Positions 1 through 6,829 of a stretch of 11,585 bases of DNA are shown piece by piece. Each line of letters begins with the position of its first letter. The stretch's first letter is position 1. The notes under the pieces are model-generated. The model was given only the letters and a program-made list of their open reading frames with translations. It searched no databases and was not told the DNA's origin. The translations under genes and the position numbers were made by a program. The stretch comes from Caulobacter sp. CCH9-E1 (GTDB taxonomy: Bacteria; Pseudomonadota; Alphaproteobacteria; Caulobacterales; Caulobacteraceae), in contig NZ_LSJA01000197.1 of the NCBI RefSeq assembly GCF_001556515.1, positions 1 to 11,585 on the forward strand. Direction: 5' to 3'.

Positions 1-2148
1 GATCCGCAAGCCCGGCTCTGGACCGTACTTAGCGTTGACCTCGGCGGCGCCGCCGCGACGCCGGCCGGACCTGAAGAACTGGCCGTCGGATGAAGAGGCC
101 TCGCCATCGCCCCAATGGCGGGCGAACGCCTGAGCGTGGTGGACCTCGATGATCCTGGCCAAGGCGGCCTTATAGTTCTCCTCGCTCAAGTACCAGCTCT
201 GCGTCCAGGCGAGCTGGGCGTAGCTGACTCCCTGGCTGGCGTTGGCCATCCTTTCCAGGCCAAGATTGGTGGCGTCGGCTAGGACCGCGGCCAGGATGCA
301 ACTGGGATTGTCGTGGACCTTACCTGAGCGCAGTTCGCGGAACATCGACGAGAAGCCGGTCAGCGCGTCGATCTCCCTGAGCAGCTCCGTGATCCGAACC
401 CGCGGGAGCAGAGCATCGATCGCTCGATCGAGGGTTCTGGCTTCGTCAGGGGTGCTGGCTTTCACCGGCGTGACCGATAGCTCCTCGCCCTTCAACACGA
501 CACCGACCAAGTCGCCCTTCGACAGGCGGCGCGCGAAGCTCGCCAGGCGCTGATCTAAAAGACCGGCCCGTTCGGCCAGGTAGGCCCCCATCTCCACGTC
601 GACCGGCAAGGCTTCAGCCTCTGCCGCGACTTCGTCCTTGGGTAGCAGATAGTCGGCAAAGCGCTTGTAGGATCTCGAGCCCTCGATCCAGACATCGCCC
701 GATCTGAGCCGATCGCGCAACGTCGCCATCACGGCCGTCTCGTACAGGCGTCTGTTGATCGAAGGCCCTGACGGTTTGACGAGGGCCTTCCAATGCTTGG
801 AGGCAAACGGCATCGGCGCGTCGTCGGGGATCTCGCGACGGGCTGTCCGGTTGAGCTCTCGCAGAAGTTCGACAGCCTTCAGCAGAGAGGCCCCGCCCGT
901 GCCGGCGCGCAAGCGTATGTGCTCTAGAAAGGTCGGGGCGAACCGGCGCAGCGCGCCGTAGCGATCGGCGGCGCTGACCAACGGATCCTCGACCGCGAGC
1001 GCCGCCAGGGCCTCGATCTTCGGCCGGGCCTGGATCACCTTCCACCATCCAACCTGGGCATCGAGCGCGTCGAGCACGTCGCCGCCGTCGGCGCGGGCAT
1101 GTTCCACCGCGCCGATCACGCCACTAAACAGGCGCATGAGCTGACTGACTTCGCGACTGCTGGCCTGGTATTTGCGCTCGCGGCCGCGACGTCCCTTGGC
1201 GAACAGCGATCCCACCATCTTGTCGAACATGTCGACGGCGGCGTCACTCAGGCGGCTTTCGAGAAAGATCAACTGGGCGACGACGGTAGCCCGTCGGCGG
1301 CTGACGCTGTAGCCGCTCAGCAAGAAGGCTGGCGCGACCGCCCCTTCACGAACGTACTGCTCGAAGCGCCGCTCATGGATGGTTTCGGTGATTGACGGAT
1401 TGATGCCGATGGCTCGGACATAGGCCAAGCGCTCAGTTATCCCTGACATCGAGGCGGCGCTAGGTGACTCTGGAACGTCGCGTAACCAGGCCAAGGTCGA
1501 CTTCCTCAGGTGTGGGCTGTTGACCAGCATTTGGTCAACGACCTCCAACTGTGAGATCGATAGCGGAGCCAACAGGTCCTCGGCCGCCTTGCGCCTAGCC
1601 TGCGAGCGACCGGCCAAGCCAACGCGCTCCAAAGTATCGGGGGCCGGCAGGATGATCCGACGCTGGCGCAGTTCGCTTATCAGGGCTTCAACTATCGGTC
1701 CGCCCTTGTCAGTCTCGGCGGCCGCGGCGGCGGCGACTGACACCATCTGGCGAATATCGCCCCGTACAAATGCGCGAAGGCCCAGTCGCTCGTAAAGCTG
1801 ACCGGTGTGATCAAGGCGGGTCTGGGGGCGCTTGGAATAGTCGTCCAAAGCCGAGACCGGCACATGGAGCTGGTCGGCCAAAAAACGACGGAGCACGAGC
1901 GGGGCCGCCTCTCCAACTCGCCACCCGAAACCAGGGTGACGGAGCAGAGCCATCTGCATCGCGACGCCCAACTTGTTGGCGGCTCCTTTGCGGGCGTCGA
2001 TCCATCGAAGGTCTTCAAGTGACAACGTGTAGAAGCGCGCTACCTCGCGGTCGGTGACCGGAGGCTCGAACAGCCTTCGCCGTTCATCAGCCGTGAGCAA
2101 GCTTCGCCGCGCCATGGGATCGTCCCCGCCGCTTTCGCGCTGGCTCAT
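1..2148 (-). CDS. tnpA: Tn3-family transposase TnpA, N-terminal ~716 residues (truncated by window edge)
   Basis: The minus-strand frame is open without a stop from an ATG at 2148 to the left edge. A TGA lies just upstream at 2154-2152. A second in-frame ATG at 2115 begins MARRSLLTADERRRLFEPP, the usual Tn3 transposase N-terminus, and could be the true start. The DNA-binding/DUF4158-type region follows (DREVARFYTLSLEDLRWI). Near the left edge come WGDGEASSSDGQFF and GGAAEVNAKYGPEPGLRI, the hallmark block around the first catalytic Asp of the DDE domain. That Asp is about residue 688 counted from 2148, close to its place in Tn3 (family knowledge). The second Asp and the Glu, roughly 270 further residues, should lie outside the window. 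No frameshift is seen, so the gene may be intact. It is divergent from the resolvase gene at 2231. TnpA would make a cointegrate that the resolvase resolves. Confidence 0.93.
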   Translation of the reverse strand, partial: MSQRESGGDDPMARRSLLTADERRRLFEPPVTDREVARFYTLSLEDLRWIDARKGAANKLGVAMQMALLRHPGFGWRVGEAAPLVLRRFLADQLHVPVSALDDYSKRPQTRLDHTGQLYERLGLRAFVRGDIRQMVSVAAAAAAETDKGGPIVEALISELRQRRIILPAPDTLERVGLAGRSQARRKAAEDLLAPLSISQLEVVDQMLVNSPHLRKSTLAWLRDVPESPSAASMSGITERLAYVRAIGINPSITETIHERRFEQYVREGAVAPAFLLSGYSVSRRRATVVAQLIFLESRLSDAAVDMFDKMVGSLFAKGRRGRERKYQASSREVSQLMRLFSGVIGAVEHARADGGDVLDALDAQVGWWKVIQARPKIEALAALAVEDPLVSAADRYGALRRFAPTFLEHIRLRAGTGGASLLKAVELLRELNRTARREIPDDAPMPFASKHWKALVKPSGPSINRRLYETAVMATLRDRLRSGDVWIEGSRSYKRFADYLLPKDEVAAEAEALPVDVEMGAYLAERAGLLDQRLASFARRLSKGDLVGVVLKGEELSVTPVKASTPDEARTLDRAIDALLPRVRITELLREIDALTGFSSMFRELRSGKVHDNPSCILAAVLADATNLGLERMANASQGVSYAQLAWTQSWYLSEENYKAALARIIEVHHAQAFARHWGDGEASSSDGQFFRSGRRRGGAAEVNAKYGPEPGLRI

Positions 2149-2230
2149 AATTCACGAAATACGAGACGCTGGCCAGCCTCAACGATTTCAGACGCTTGCG
2201 CGTCTCGAATTATAGTCTCAAAATTGAGTG
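2149..2230. promoter_or_regulatory. Divergent tnpA/tnpR control region, probable res site
   Basis: This is the only gap between the divergent transposase and resolvase genes, where Tn3-type elements keep res and the two promoters. CGAGACGC (2162-2169) is an exact inverted partner of GCGTCTCG (2200-2207). AGACGC (2190-2195) also pairs with GCGTCT (2200-2205). A third GTCTC lies at 2215-2219. CTCAAAATTGAG (2217-2228) is a perfect palindrome. TATAGT (2211-2216) could be a -10 box for tnpR. At about 80 bp the gap is shorter than the three-subsite res of Tn3, so res may reach into a gene or have fewer subsites. That these are resolvase sites is inference. Confidence 0.5.
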
Positions 2231-2800
2231 ATGATTTACGGCTATGCACGGGTCTCCACCGACGGTCAGAGCGTCGCCGCACAGGTGGCGGAACTGACAG
2301 CGGCTGGATGCGAGAAGGTGTTCAGCGAAACCGCGTCCGGAGCGAAGACCGACCGCACCCAGCTCAAGCGCGCCATCGCCTCATTGGCCGCCGGCGACGT
2401 CCTGATGGTCACTCGGCTCGATCGCCTGGCCCGATCGACGCGCGATCTTCTCAACGTGCTCGCCGCGTTGACTGAACAGGGCGCACAGTTCCGATCCATC
2501 CGCGACACCTGGGCCGACACCACCACGCCACACGGGCGGTTGATGCTTACCGTCCTGGGCGGCCTGGCCGAGTTCGAGCGTGAACTGATCCGGTCACGCA
2601 CCAGCGAGGGCCGTGAGCGAGCCAAGGCACGCGGGGTCAAGCTTGGGCGCCGCCACAGTCTGACCGCTGCCCAGCGGACCTTCGTCGCCCAGCAGCGCGC
2701 CAACGGAGAAAGCGTGCGCCACCTAGCCCGCGTCCTGGGCGTCAGCAAGGCGACGATCGGCCGGATACCAGCAGCCGAAGTTGATGCCGCAAAGCTATAG
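2231..2800 (+). CDS. tnpR: Serine recombinase, Tn3-family resolvase TnpR
   Basis: A protein of about 189 residues beginning MIYGYARVSTDGQS. The Ser of YARVS is the nucleophile of the resolvase/invertase catalytic domain. Further family blocks are RLDRLARSTRDLL (~residues 65-80) and GGLAEFERELIRSRTSEGRERAKARG (the E helix leading to the DNA-binding part). A C-terminal helix-turn-helix reads ESVRHLARVLGVSKATIGRI. The ATG at 2231 is chosen because resolvases start right before the Y-x-Y-A-R-V-S block; an overlapping GTG at 2228 adds one residue. No clear Shine-Dalgarno is seen. The -10-like TATAGT lies 14 bp upstream, so the leader would be very short. It resolves cointegrates made by the divergent transposase. 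Length is normal for the family and the gene looks intact. Confidence 0.95.
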   Translation: MIYGYARVSTDGQSVAAQVAELTAAGCEKVFSETASGAKTDRTQLKRAIASLAAGDVLMVTRLDRLARSTRDLLNVLAALTEQGAQFRSIRDTWADTTTPHGRLMLTVLGGLAEFERELIRSRTSEGRERAKARGVKLGRRHSLTAAQRTFVAQQRANGESVRHLARVLGVSKATIGRIPAAEVDAAKL

Positions 2801-2801
2801 G

Positions 2802-3002
2802 CTATTTGCTCAGCTTGCGGCTAACGCGGGCATGGTGAGCCTCAAACCGCTCGATCAGAGCATCGAGGAAGGCCTCGGCATCGGCGCCGACAAGTGCGTT
2901 GCCGGCGCGACATTCGCGTTGCTGCTGCTCCAGGAGCAGGCCGAGCGCCTGTTGCGCAGCAGTGAGTGGTTTGGTCGTGAGAGGATCGCGGTGCTGCGGC
3001 AT
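2802..3002 (-). CDS. Small hypothetical protein, 66 residues
   Basis: I do not recognise this protein. It reads MPQHRDPLTTKPLTAAQQALG and continues as a mostly helical, Gln/Glu/Ala-rich chain ending in HHARVSRKLSK, with one Cys. It has no signal peptide or membrane segment. The ATG at 3002 is preceded by AGGAGA with 5 nt spacing (minus strand, plus-strand 3008-3013), the best ribosome site in this part of the window. Codon third positions are GC-rich, as in neighbouring genes. It is convergent with tnpR, the two stop codons being 1 bp apart. A GTG at 3047 could extend it by 15 residues but has no ribosome site. It may be a transposon passenger or a leftover host gene. Confidence 0.5.
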   Translation of the reverse strand: MPQHRDPLTTKPLTAAQQALGLLLEQQQRECRAGNALVGADAEAFLDALIERFEAHHARVSRKLSK

Positions 3003-3077
3003 AGCTTCTCCTGTCGCCGGTCCTCTCGACACCCTAGCCGTTAACACCGAAGGAGGCGCAAGGTGATCGGCTCCGTG

Positions 3078-3115
3078 TTGACTCCACTATTTCACTAGAA
3101 ATATAGTTATGTGAA
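3078..3115 (+). promoter_or_regulatory. Promoter and ArsR operator of the first arsR; near-leaderless start
   Basis: A -35 TTGACT (3078-3083) and a -10 TATAGT (3102-3107) are separated by 18 bp. An inverted repeat TTCAC (3091-3095) / GTGAA (3111-3115) brackets the -10 box and touches the ATG at 3115. A bound repressor would therefore cover the -10 and the start point. The -10 ends 7 bp before the ATG, so the transcript should start at or next to the start codon. The boxes and the repeat are seen; ArsR binding is inferred from position. Confidence 0.6.
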
Positions 3116-3441
3116 TGTCGCTACTCTCTGAAGACGCCGTTGCCGGCGGCCTGGCCGCCTTGGGGAGCCCCGTGCGGCTTCGACTGTTCCGCGTGCTGGT
3201 GCGAGCCGGCGCGGCGGGGGCCAACGTCACCGATCTGGTTCGGCTTATGGAAGCCCCGGCCTCGACCCTGTCGCACCACTTGACCGCGTTGTCGCGGGCC
3301 GGCCTGGTCCGGCAAGAGCGTCGCGGCCGCGAGGTGATCTGCACCGCCAACTATGAGCTCGTGGGGGCCCTGGCGGCCTATCTGACCGAGAGCTGCTGCG
3401 CTGGCCTCGAGCTGGACTGCGCCGCGCCGAGCGCCGCCTGA
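3115..3441 (+). CDS. arsR: ArsR-family arsenite-responsive repressor (first copy)
   Basis: A 108-residue winged-helix repressor. It has LAALGSPVRLRLFRVLVRAGA, then the recognition helix region MEAPASTLSHHLTALSRAGLV and the wing QERRGREVICTANYE. The C-terminus carries ESCCAGLELDC, giving Cys94, Cys95 and Cys102. This pattern matches the C-terminal three-thiol As(III) site of the Acidithiobacillus ferrooxidans type (C95/C96/C102), not the helix-3 CxC site of the plasmid R773 type (family knowledge). Arsenite binding should release it from DNA and derepress the operon. The ATG at 3115 lies next to the promoter and has no Shine-Dalgarno, as expected for a leaderless start. It is first in a co-directional run with arsH and likely autoregulates. 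Confidence 0.93.
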   Translation: MSLLSEDAVAGGLAALGSPVRLRLFRVLVRAGAAGANVTDLVRLMEAPASTLSHHLTALSRAGLVRQERRGREVICTANYELVGALAAYLTESCCAGLELDCAAPSAA

Positions 3442-3443
3442 CC

Positions 3444-3480
3444 CTTTTTTGAATCAAAACCACGACTCCACTAGGAGTCT
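3444..3480 (+). promoter_or_regulatory. arsR-arsH spacer: small palindrome and hairpin holding a ribosome site
   Basis: TTTTGAATCAAAA (3447-3459) is a 13-bp inverted repeat lying right after the arsR stop. It is followed by GACTCC (3464-3469), loop ACTA, GGAGTC (3474-3479), a perfect 6-bp hairpin. The right arm contains AGGAG (3473-3477), a Shine-Dalgarno for a TTG start at 3483. The hairpin could therefore damp arsH translation. The palindrome may be a second ArsR site; this is inference from shape only. Confidence 0.35.
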
Positions 3481-3497
3481 CGTTGCTTGGAGCCGCC

Positions 3498-4238
3498 GTG
3501 TCTGATTTCCCTGCCTTGGCCGCAGAGTTCGCCGATCACCCGACCCTTGAAAAGCTCGAGCCGCCCAAGATCTCGACCCATCCGCCGCGGATCCTGCTGC
3601 TCTACGGCTCGCTGCGGGAGCGGTCGTTCAGTCGCCTGCTGACCTATGAGGCCCAGAGGATCCTCGACCGTATGGGCGCCGAAACCCGCGTCTTCGATCC
3701 GGCCGGCCTGCCGTTGCCCGACGCCACGACGGCCGACCACCCCAAGGTCCAGGAGCTGCGCGAGCTTTCGCTGTGGTCGGAGGGCCAGGTATGGTGCAGT
3801 CCTGAGCGCCATGGCGCGATCACCGGCATCATGAAGGCGCAGATCGACTGGATCCCACTGGAGATCGGCAGTGTGCGGCCAACTCAAGGACGCACCCTGG
3901 CGGTCATGCAGGTCAGCGGCGGCTCGCAGTCGTTCAACGCCGTCAACACTATGCGCCTACTCGGCCGGTGGATGCGGATGATCACCATCCCCAACCAGTC
4001 GTCAGTCGCCATGGCTTACAAGGAGTTCGACGAGCACGATCGAATGAAGCCGTCGGGCTACTACGACCGCGTCGTCGACGTGATGGAAGAGCTCTACAAG
4101 TTCACCCTTCTGACGCGCGATCGCGCCGACTACCTGGTCGACCGCTACAGCGAGCGCAAAGCCTCTGGTCGGATCCCCGAACATGTCGTCCTGGGCGAGG
4201 CGGCAATGGCGCACGAGCGCGCGCCGCAAACGGCCTGA
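3498..4238 (+). CDS. arsH: ArsH, NADPH-dependent FMN reductase / organoarsenical oxidase
   Basis: A protein of about 246 residues of the ArsH flavodoxin-like family. [18 protein letters not shown] is the FMN phosphate-binding loop (GSLRxRSxS) that marks Ars[34 protein letters not shown] and [29 protein letters not shown] are long conserved ArsH blocks. ArsH oxidises trivalent organoarsenicals or acts as an NADPH:FMN reductase against oxidative stress in the cytosol (family knowledge). The GTG at 3498 gives the familiar MSDFPAL start and has GGAG 5 nt upstream. A TTG at 3483 with AGGAG also at 5 nt is an alternative that adds five residues. It lies 56 bp after arsR and ends at an intrinsic terminator, so arsR-arsH looks like a two-gene transcript. 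Confidence 0.95.
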   Translation: MSDFPALAAEFADHPTLEKLEPPKISTHPPRILLLYGSLRERSFSRLLTYEAQRILDRMGAETRVFDPAGLPLPDATTADHPKVQELRELSLWSEGQVWCSPERHGAITGIMKAQIDWIPLEIGSVRPTQGRTLAVMQVSGGSQSFNAVNTMRLLGRWMRMITIPNQSSVAMAYKEFDEHDRMKPSGYYDRVVDVMEELYKFTLLTRDRADYLVDRYSERKASGRIPEHVVLGEAAMAHERAPQTA

Positions 4239-4246
4239 TCTCATCG

Positions 4247-4278
4247 AAGCCCGCGGCCCGCTGGTCGCGGGTTTTCTT
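4247..4278 (+). terminator. Intrinsic terminator after arsH
   Basis: CCCGCG (4250-4255) pairs with CGCGGG (4266-4271) across a 10-nt loop, and TTTTCTT (4272-4278) follows. The As at 4247-4248 can pair with the first Us and lengthen the stem. It separates arsR-arsH from the next arsR, which therefore needs its own promoter. Confidence 0.75.
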
Positions 4279-4297
4279 GTCTTCAGTTCGTCTTATT

Positions 4298-4316
4298 TTT
4301 CGAGTAAGGTCGAAAT
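4298..4316 (+). promoter_or_regulatory. Operator of the second arsR
   Basis: TTTCGA (4298-4303), a 6-nt spacer, and TCGAAA (4310-4315) form a perfect inverted repeat ending 1 bp before the ATG at 4317. The position matches the operator of the first arsR, but the sequence is different. A weak -10 candidate, TAAGGT (4305-4310), lies inside it with its end 6 bp from the ATG, which again suggests a leaderless transcript. The -35 is unclear (TTCAGT 4282-4287 at 17 bp). Confidence 0.5.
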
Positions 4317-4688
4317 ATGGAATCGAAAGTTGCCGCTGCAGCCTTGAGCGCCCTTGGACATGAGGGCCGTCTGGGTATCTTTCGCCTGTTGGTGCAGATG
4401 GGCGCCGAGGGAATGCCCGCCGGCGAGATCGCCAAGGCCACCGGGATCTTGCCTAACACCCTGTCAGCGAACCTCAACATCCTCAGCCACGCCGACCTGA
4501 TCACCTCGCGCCGCGAGGGGCGATCGATCATCTACTCGGCCAACTACGCGGCCATGAGCACGCTGCTGGGCTTCCTCATGGAGGACTGTTGCGGCGGCAA
4601 TCCCCAGATCTGCGCACCGTTGAGCGAGATCGTCGCCAAGGCCGCCGAGTGCGATGGAACCTGCCTTACCGAACTGGAGACGGCATGA
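4317..4688 (+). CDS. arsR: ArsR-family arsenite-responsive repressor (second copy)
   Basis: A 123-residue winged-helix protein: LSALGHEGRLGIFRLLVQMGAEG, then MPAGEIAKATGILPNTLSANLNILSHADLI (HTH with recognition helix) and TSRREGRSIIYSANY (wing). MEDCCGGNPQIC supplies Cys91, Cys92 and Cys99. Two more Cys (112, 116) lie in a C-terminal extension not found in the other two repressors here. The thiol trio again points to the C-terminal type of As(III) sensor. Its TGA overlaps the ATG of the next gene (ATGA, 4685-4688), so it is translationally coupled to the arsenate reductase. It probably governs the transcript that runs through arsC and pstS toward arsB. Confidence 0.93.
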   Translation: MESKVAAAALSALGHEGRLGIFRLLVQMGAEGMPAGEIAKATGILPNTLSANLNILSHADLITSRREGRSIIYSANYAAMSTLLGFLMEDCCGGNPQICAPLSEIVAKAAECDGTCLTELETA

Positions 4689-5221
4689 TCGACACGGCTT
4701 TCCGACCGCTGAACGTTCTCTTTCTCTGCACGCACAACTCGGCCCGCTCGGTCATCGCCGAGTCGATCATGAACCGGGTCGGCGCTGGCCGCTTCAAGGC
4801 CTATTCGGCCGGGTCCATGCCCAGCGGCAGGATCAACCCGCACGCCATCAATCTGCTTCAGCATCTCAACTATAAGACCGACGAGCTGCGTTCGAAGGCC
4901 TGGGACGAGTTCGCGATCCTGAACAACCCTGACGCCCCGGATCTCGATTTCGTCTTCACCGTCTGCGACAACGCCGCCGGCGAGGCCTGCCCGATCTGGC
5001 CGGGTCAGCCGATGACCGCCCATTGGGGCATTCCCGATCCGTCGCTGGCCACAGGGACGGAGGCCGAAATCGCTCTGGCCTTCGCCGAAGCCTATCGCCA
5101 GCTCAATAGCCGCATCACGCTCTTCTGCGCCTTGCCGATGGCCTCGCTCGACCGGCTGTCGTTGCAGCGCCGACTGGACGACATCGGCAAGTCCAAGGCG
5201 CCCGACGAGTCCGCCGCCTGA
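4685..5221 (+). CDS. Arsenate reductase, low-molecular-weight phosphatase (thioredoxin-linked) type
   Basis: A 178-residue cytosolic protein. VLFLCTHNSARSVIAES holds the P-loop CX5R-S of the LMW-PTP fold (Cys15 nucleophile, Arg21). TVCDNAAGEACPIWPGQPMTAHWGIPDPS carries Cys94 and Cys102 and the general-acid Asp of the DPS motif. This is the three-Cys relay of Staphylococcus aureus pI258 ArsC (Cys10/82/89 there), in which a disulfide is passed to thioredoxin. It reduces As(V) to As(III) for export (family knowledge). The ATG at 4685 is chosen because it overlaps the arsR stop as ATGA and lies a normal distance before the P-loop; an upstream frame extension would run through arsR. The spacing of the two later Cys is 8 rather than 7 residues. 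A plain LMW protein phosphatase is unlikely given the CDNxxxxxCP block. Confidence 0.9.
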   Translation: MIDTAFRPLNVLFLCTHNSARSVIAESIMNRVGAGRFKAYSAGSMPSGRINPHAINLLQHLNYKTDELRSKAWDEFAILNNPDAPDLDFVFTVCDNAAGEACPIWPGQPMTAHWGIPDPSLATGTEAEIALAFAEAYRQLNSRITLFCALPMASLDRLSLQRRLDDIGKSKAPDESAA

Positions 5222-5257
5222 TCCTGCTTCGACCCTTCATTTGCTTCCTGGTGACCC

Positions 5258-5674
5258 ATGGCTGACGCCGACTTTCCGATCGTGATCTTCCACAACCCCA
5301 ACTGCGGCACCTCGCGCAACACCGTGGCGATAGTGCGGGCGGCCGGCTACGAGCCCAAGGTCGTGGAGTATCTCGTCGCGGGCTGGACCCATGACCAGTT
5401 GCGCGAGCTAGCCGCCGAAGCAGGCCTGACCTTCCGCCAGCTGATGCGCGAGAAGGGCACGCCTGCCGCCGAGCTGGGCCTCCTGGATGACGGCGTCGGG
5501 GAGAACCAAATTCTCGACGCCATGGTCGAGCAACCCATCCTTGTAAACCGGCCTATTGTCGTCACGCCGAAGGGCGTGAAGCTCTGCCGGCCGTCTGAAG
5601 TTGTCCTGGATCTGCTTGATCGCAAGCCGGCCAGCTTCACCAAAGAAGACGGTGAAGTCGTTTCCCTGACCTAA
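5258..5674 (+). CDS. arsC: Arsenate reductase ArsC, glutaredoxin type
   Basis: A 138-residue protein of the ArsC/Spx thioredoxin-fold family. FHNPNCGTSRNTV has the catalytic Cys16. LMREKGTPAAELGL, ILVNRPIVVTPKGVKLCRPSEVVLDLL and their Arg64, Arg98 and Arg111 correspond to the three arsenate-binding Arg of the E. coli R773 enzyme (R60, R94, R107). It uses glutathione and glutaredoxin to reduce arsenate. Length is normal. It starts 36 bp after the preceding reductase and lies 26 bp before the pstS-like gene, so it is mid-operon. No strong ribosome site precedes the ATG. The mechanism differs from that of its upstream neighbour, so two electron donors can feed the same reaction. Confidence 0.95.
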   Translation: MADADFPIVIFHNPNCGTSRNTVAIVRAAGYEPKVVEYLVAGWTHDQLRELAAEAGLTFRQLMREKGTPAAELGLLDDGVGENQILDAMVEQPILVNRPIVVTPKGVKLCRPSEVVLDLLDRKPASFTKEDGEVVSLT

Positions 5675-5700
5675 CCACCCGACCGCTCAGGAACAGCAAG

Positions 5701-6741
5701 ATGAAAAAGCTCCTCGGCGTCGCTGCGGCGACGGCTTTGCTGACGTGCGCCTCGGCCGCGCACGCCGCCCGCGACTACGTCTGGGCCGCCGGCTCGTCCA
5801 CCGTCTTCCCGTTCACCACCCGCGTGGCCGAGAACTTCGCCAAGAAGACCGGCAAGAAGTCGCCCAAGGTCGAGAGCCTGGGCACCGGCGGCGGTTTCAA
5901 GATGTTCTGCGGCGGCCTGGGCGAGGGCTTCCCCGACGTCGCCAACGCCTCGCGTCCGATGAAGAAGTCCGAGTTCGAGGCCTGCAAGGCCAAGGGCGTC
6001 AAGGACATCGTCGAGATCAAGATCGGGTTCGACGGCATCGTCATCGCCATGGACAAGAAGGCGCCCGACTACAATTTCAAGCTCGAGCACCTCTATCTGG
6101 GCTTGGCGCAGAACGCCTTGCGGGGCGGCCAGTTCGTCGCCAACCCCTACAAGAACTGGAAAGAGGTCGGCTCAAACCTCCCCAGCAACCGCATCCTGGT
6201 CTACGGCCCGCCGCCGACCTCGGGCACCCGCGACGCCTGGATAGAGCTGGGCGTCGAGGCCGGCGCCAAGAAGTTCCCGACCATCAAGGCTCTGCACGAC
6301 AAGGACGACAAGGCCTTCAAAGCCAAGGTCGATCCTATGCGCACGGACGGCGGCTGGATCGACGCCGGCGAAAACGACAACGCCATCGTCGGCACCATCA
6401 CCAAGACCCCCGGGGCGCTGGGCGTCTTCGGCTACTCCTTCCTCGAGGAGAACGGCAACCGCATCAAGGCCGCCGCCGTCAACGGCGTCAAACCGACCGC
6501 CCAGACGATCGCCAGCGGCCAGTACCCCGTGTCGCGCTCGCTCTACATCTACGTCAAGAAGGCCAACGTCGGCGTAACGCCCGGCCTGAAGGACTTCCTG
6601 GCCGAGTTCGTCTCCGACGCGGCCACGGGGCGCGGCGGCTACTTGCAAGGCCGCGGCCTCATCCTTCTGCCTCCGGCCCAGCACCAAGCGGCCAAAGCTG
6701 CTGCCTCCCAGCTGACGCAGATGGCGCCTCCCAAGAGCTGA
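5701..6741 (+). CDS. PstS-like periplasmic phosphate (oxyanion)-binding protein
   Basis: A 346-residue protein with a signal peptide: MKK, hydrophobic core [14 protein letters not shown], and a likely cleavage after AHA (residue 22). A Cys at 16 has a poor lipobox (LLTC), so a soluble periplasmic protein is more likely. Phosphate-binding PstS motifs are visible: [17 protein letters not shown] near the mature N-terminus, [32 protein letters not shown], and [14 protein letters not shown] for the second anion contact. AGGAA lies 8 nt before the ATG. No pstC, pstA, pstB or phoU accompanies it, so it must share a chromosomal transporter or act as a binder alone. Location between arsC and arsB implies a role in arsenate stress: selective phosphate uptake, arsenate sequestration, or sensing. 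Which of these cannot be read from sequence. Confidence 0.88.
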   Translation: MKKLLGVAAATALLTCASAAHAARDYVWAAGSSTVFPFTTRVAENFAKKTGKKSPKVESLGTGGGFKMFCGGLGEGFPDVANASRPMKKSEFEACKAKGVKDIVEIKIGFDGIVIAMDKKAPDYNFKLEHLYLGLAQNALRGGQFVANPYKNWKEVGSNLPSNRILVYGPPPTSGTRDAWIELGVEAGAKKFPTIKALHDKDDKAFKAKVDPMRTDGGWIDAGENDNAIVGTITKTPGALGVFGYSFLEENGNRIKAAAVNGVKPTAQTIASGQYPVSRSLYIYVKKANVGVTPGLKDFLAEFVSDAATGRGGYLQGRGLILLPPAQHQAAKAAASQLTQMAPPKS

Positions 6742-6747
6742 ACCGCA

Positions 6748-6806
6748 GGGCGCTAACGCGCCCGCAAGTTGGTGCGGCGGACAGTCAATCCTGTCCGCCG
6801 TCTTTT
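6748..6806 (+). terminator. Tandem hairpins with T-tract between pstS-like gene and arsB
   Basis: GGGCGC (6748-6753), loop TAAC, GCGCCC (6758-6763) forms the first hairpin. CGGCGGACAG (6775-6784), loop TCAATC, CTGTCCGCCG (6791-6800) forms a perfect 10-bp second hairpin, followed at once by TCTTTT (6801-6806). This is a good intrinsic terminator, yet it lies only 23 bp before the arsB start, with no convincing promoter in the gap. It may act as a partial terminator or attenuator that lowers pump expression relative to the upstream genes. Confidence 0.7.
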
Positions 6807-6829
6807 CGTCTCCAGTCCAGAGCCTGTCC

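Noticed and set aside
25..40. TACTTAGCGTTGACC, resembling a Tn3 inner end or a -35
   Set aside because: It lies inside the transposase coding sequence at the conserved NAKYG block.
614..1048. Minus-strand frame of 144 codons
   Set aside because: It overlaps the transposase on the same strand in another frame; the transposase frame is continuous and carries family motifs.
2781..3044. Plus-strand 87-codon frame after the resolvase
   Set aside because: It overlaps the end of tnpR and lies opposite the 66-residue frame, which has the better ribosome site.
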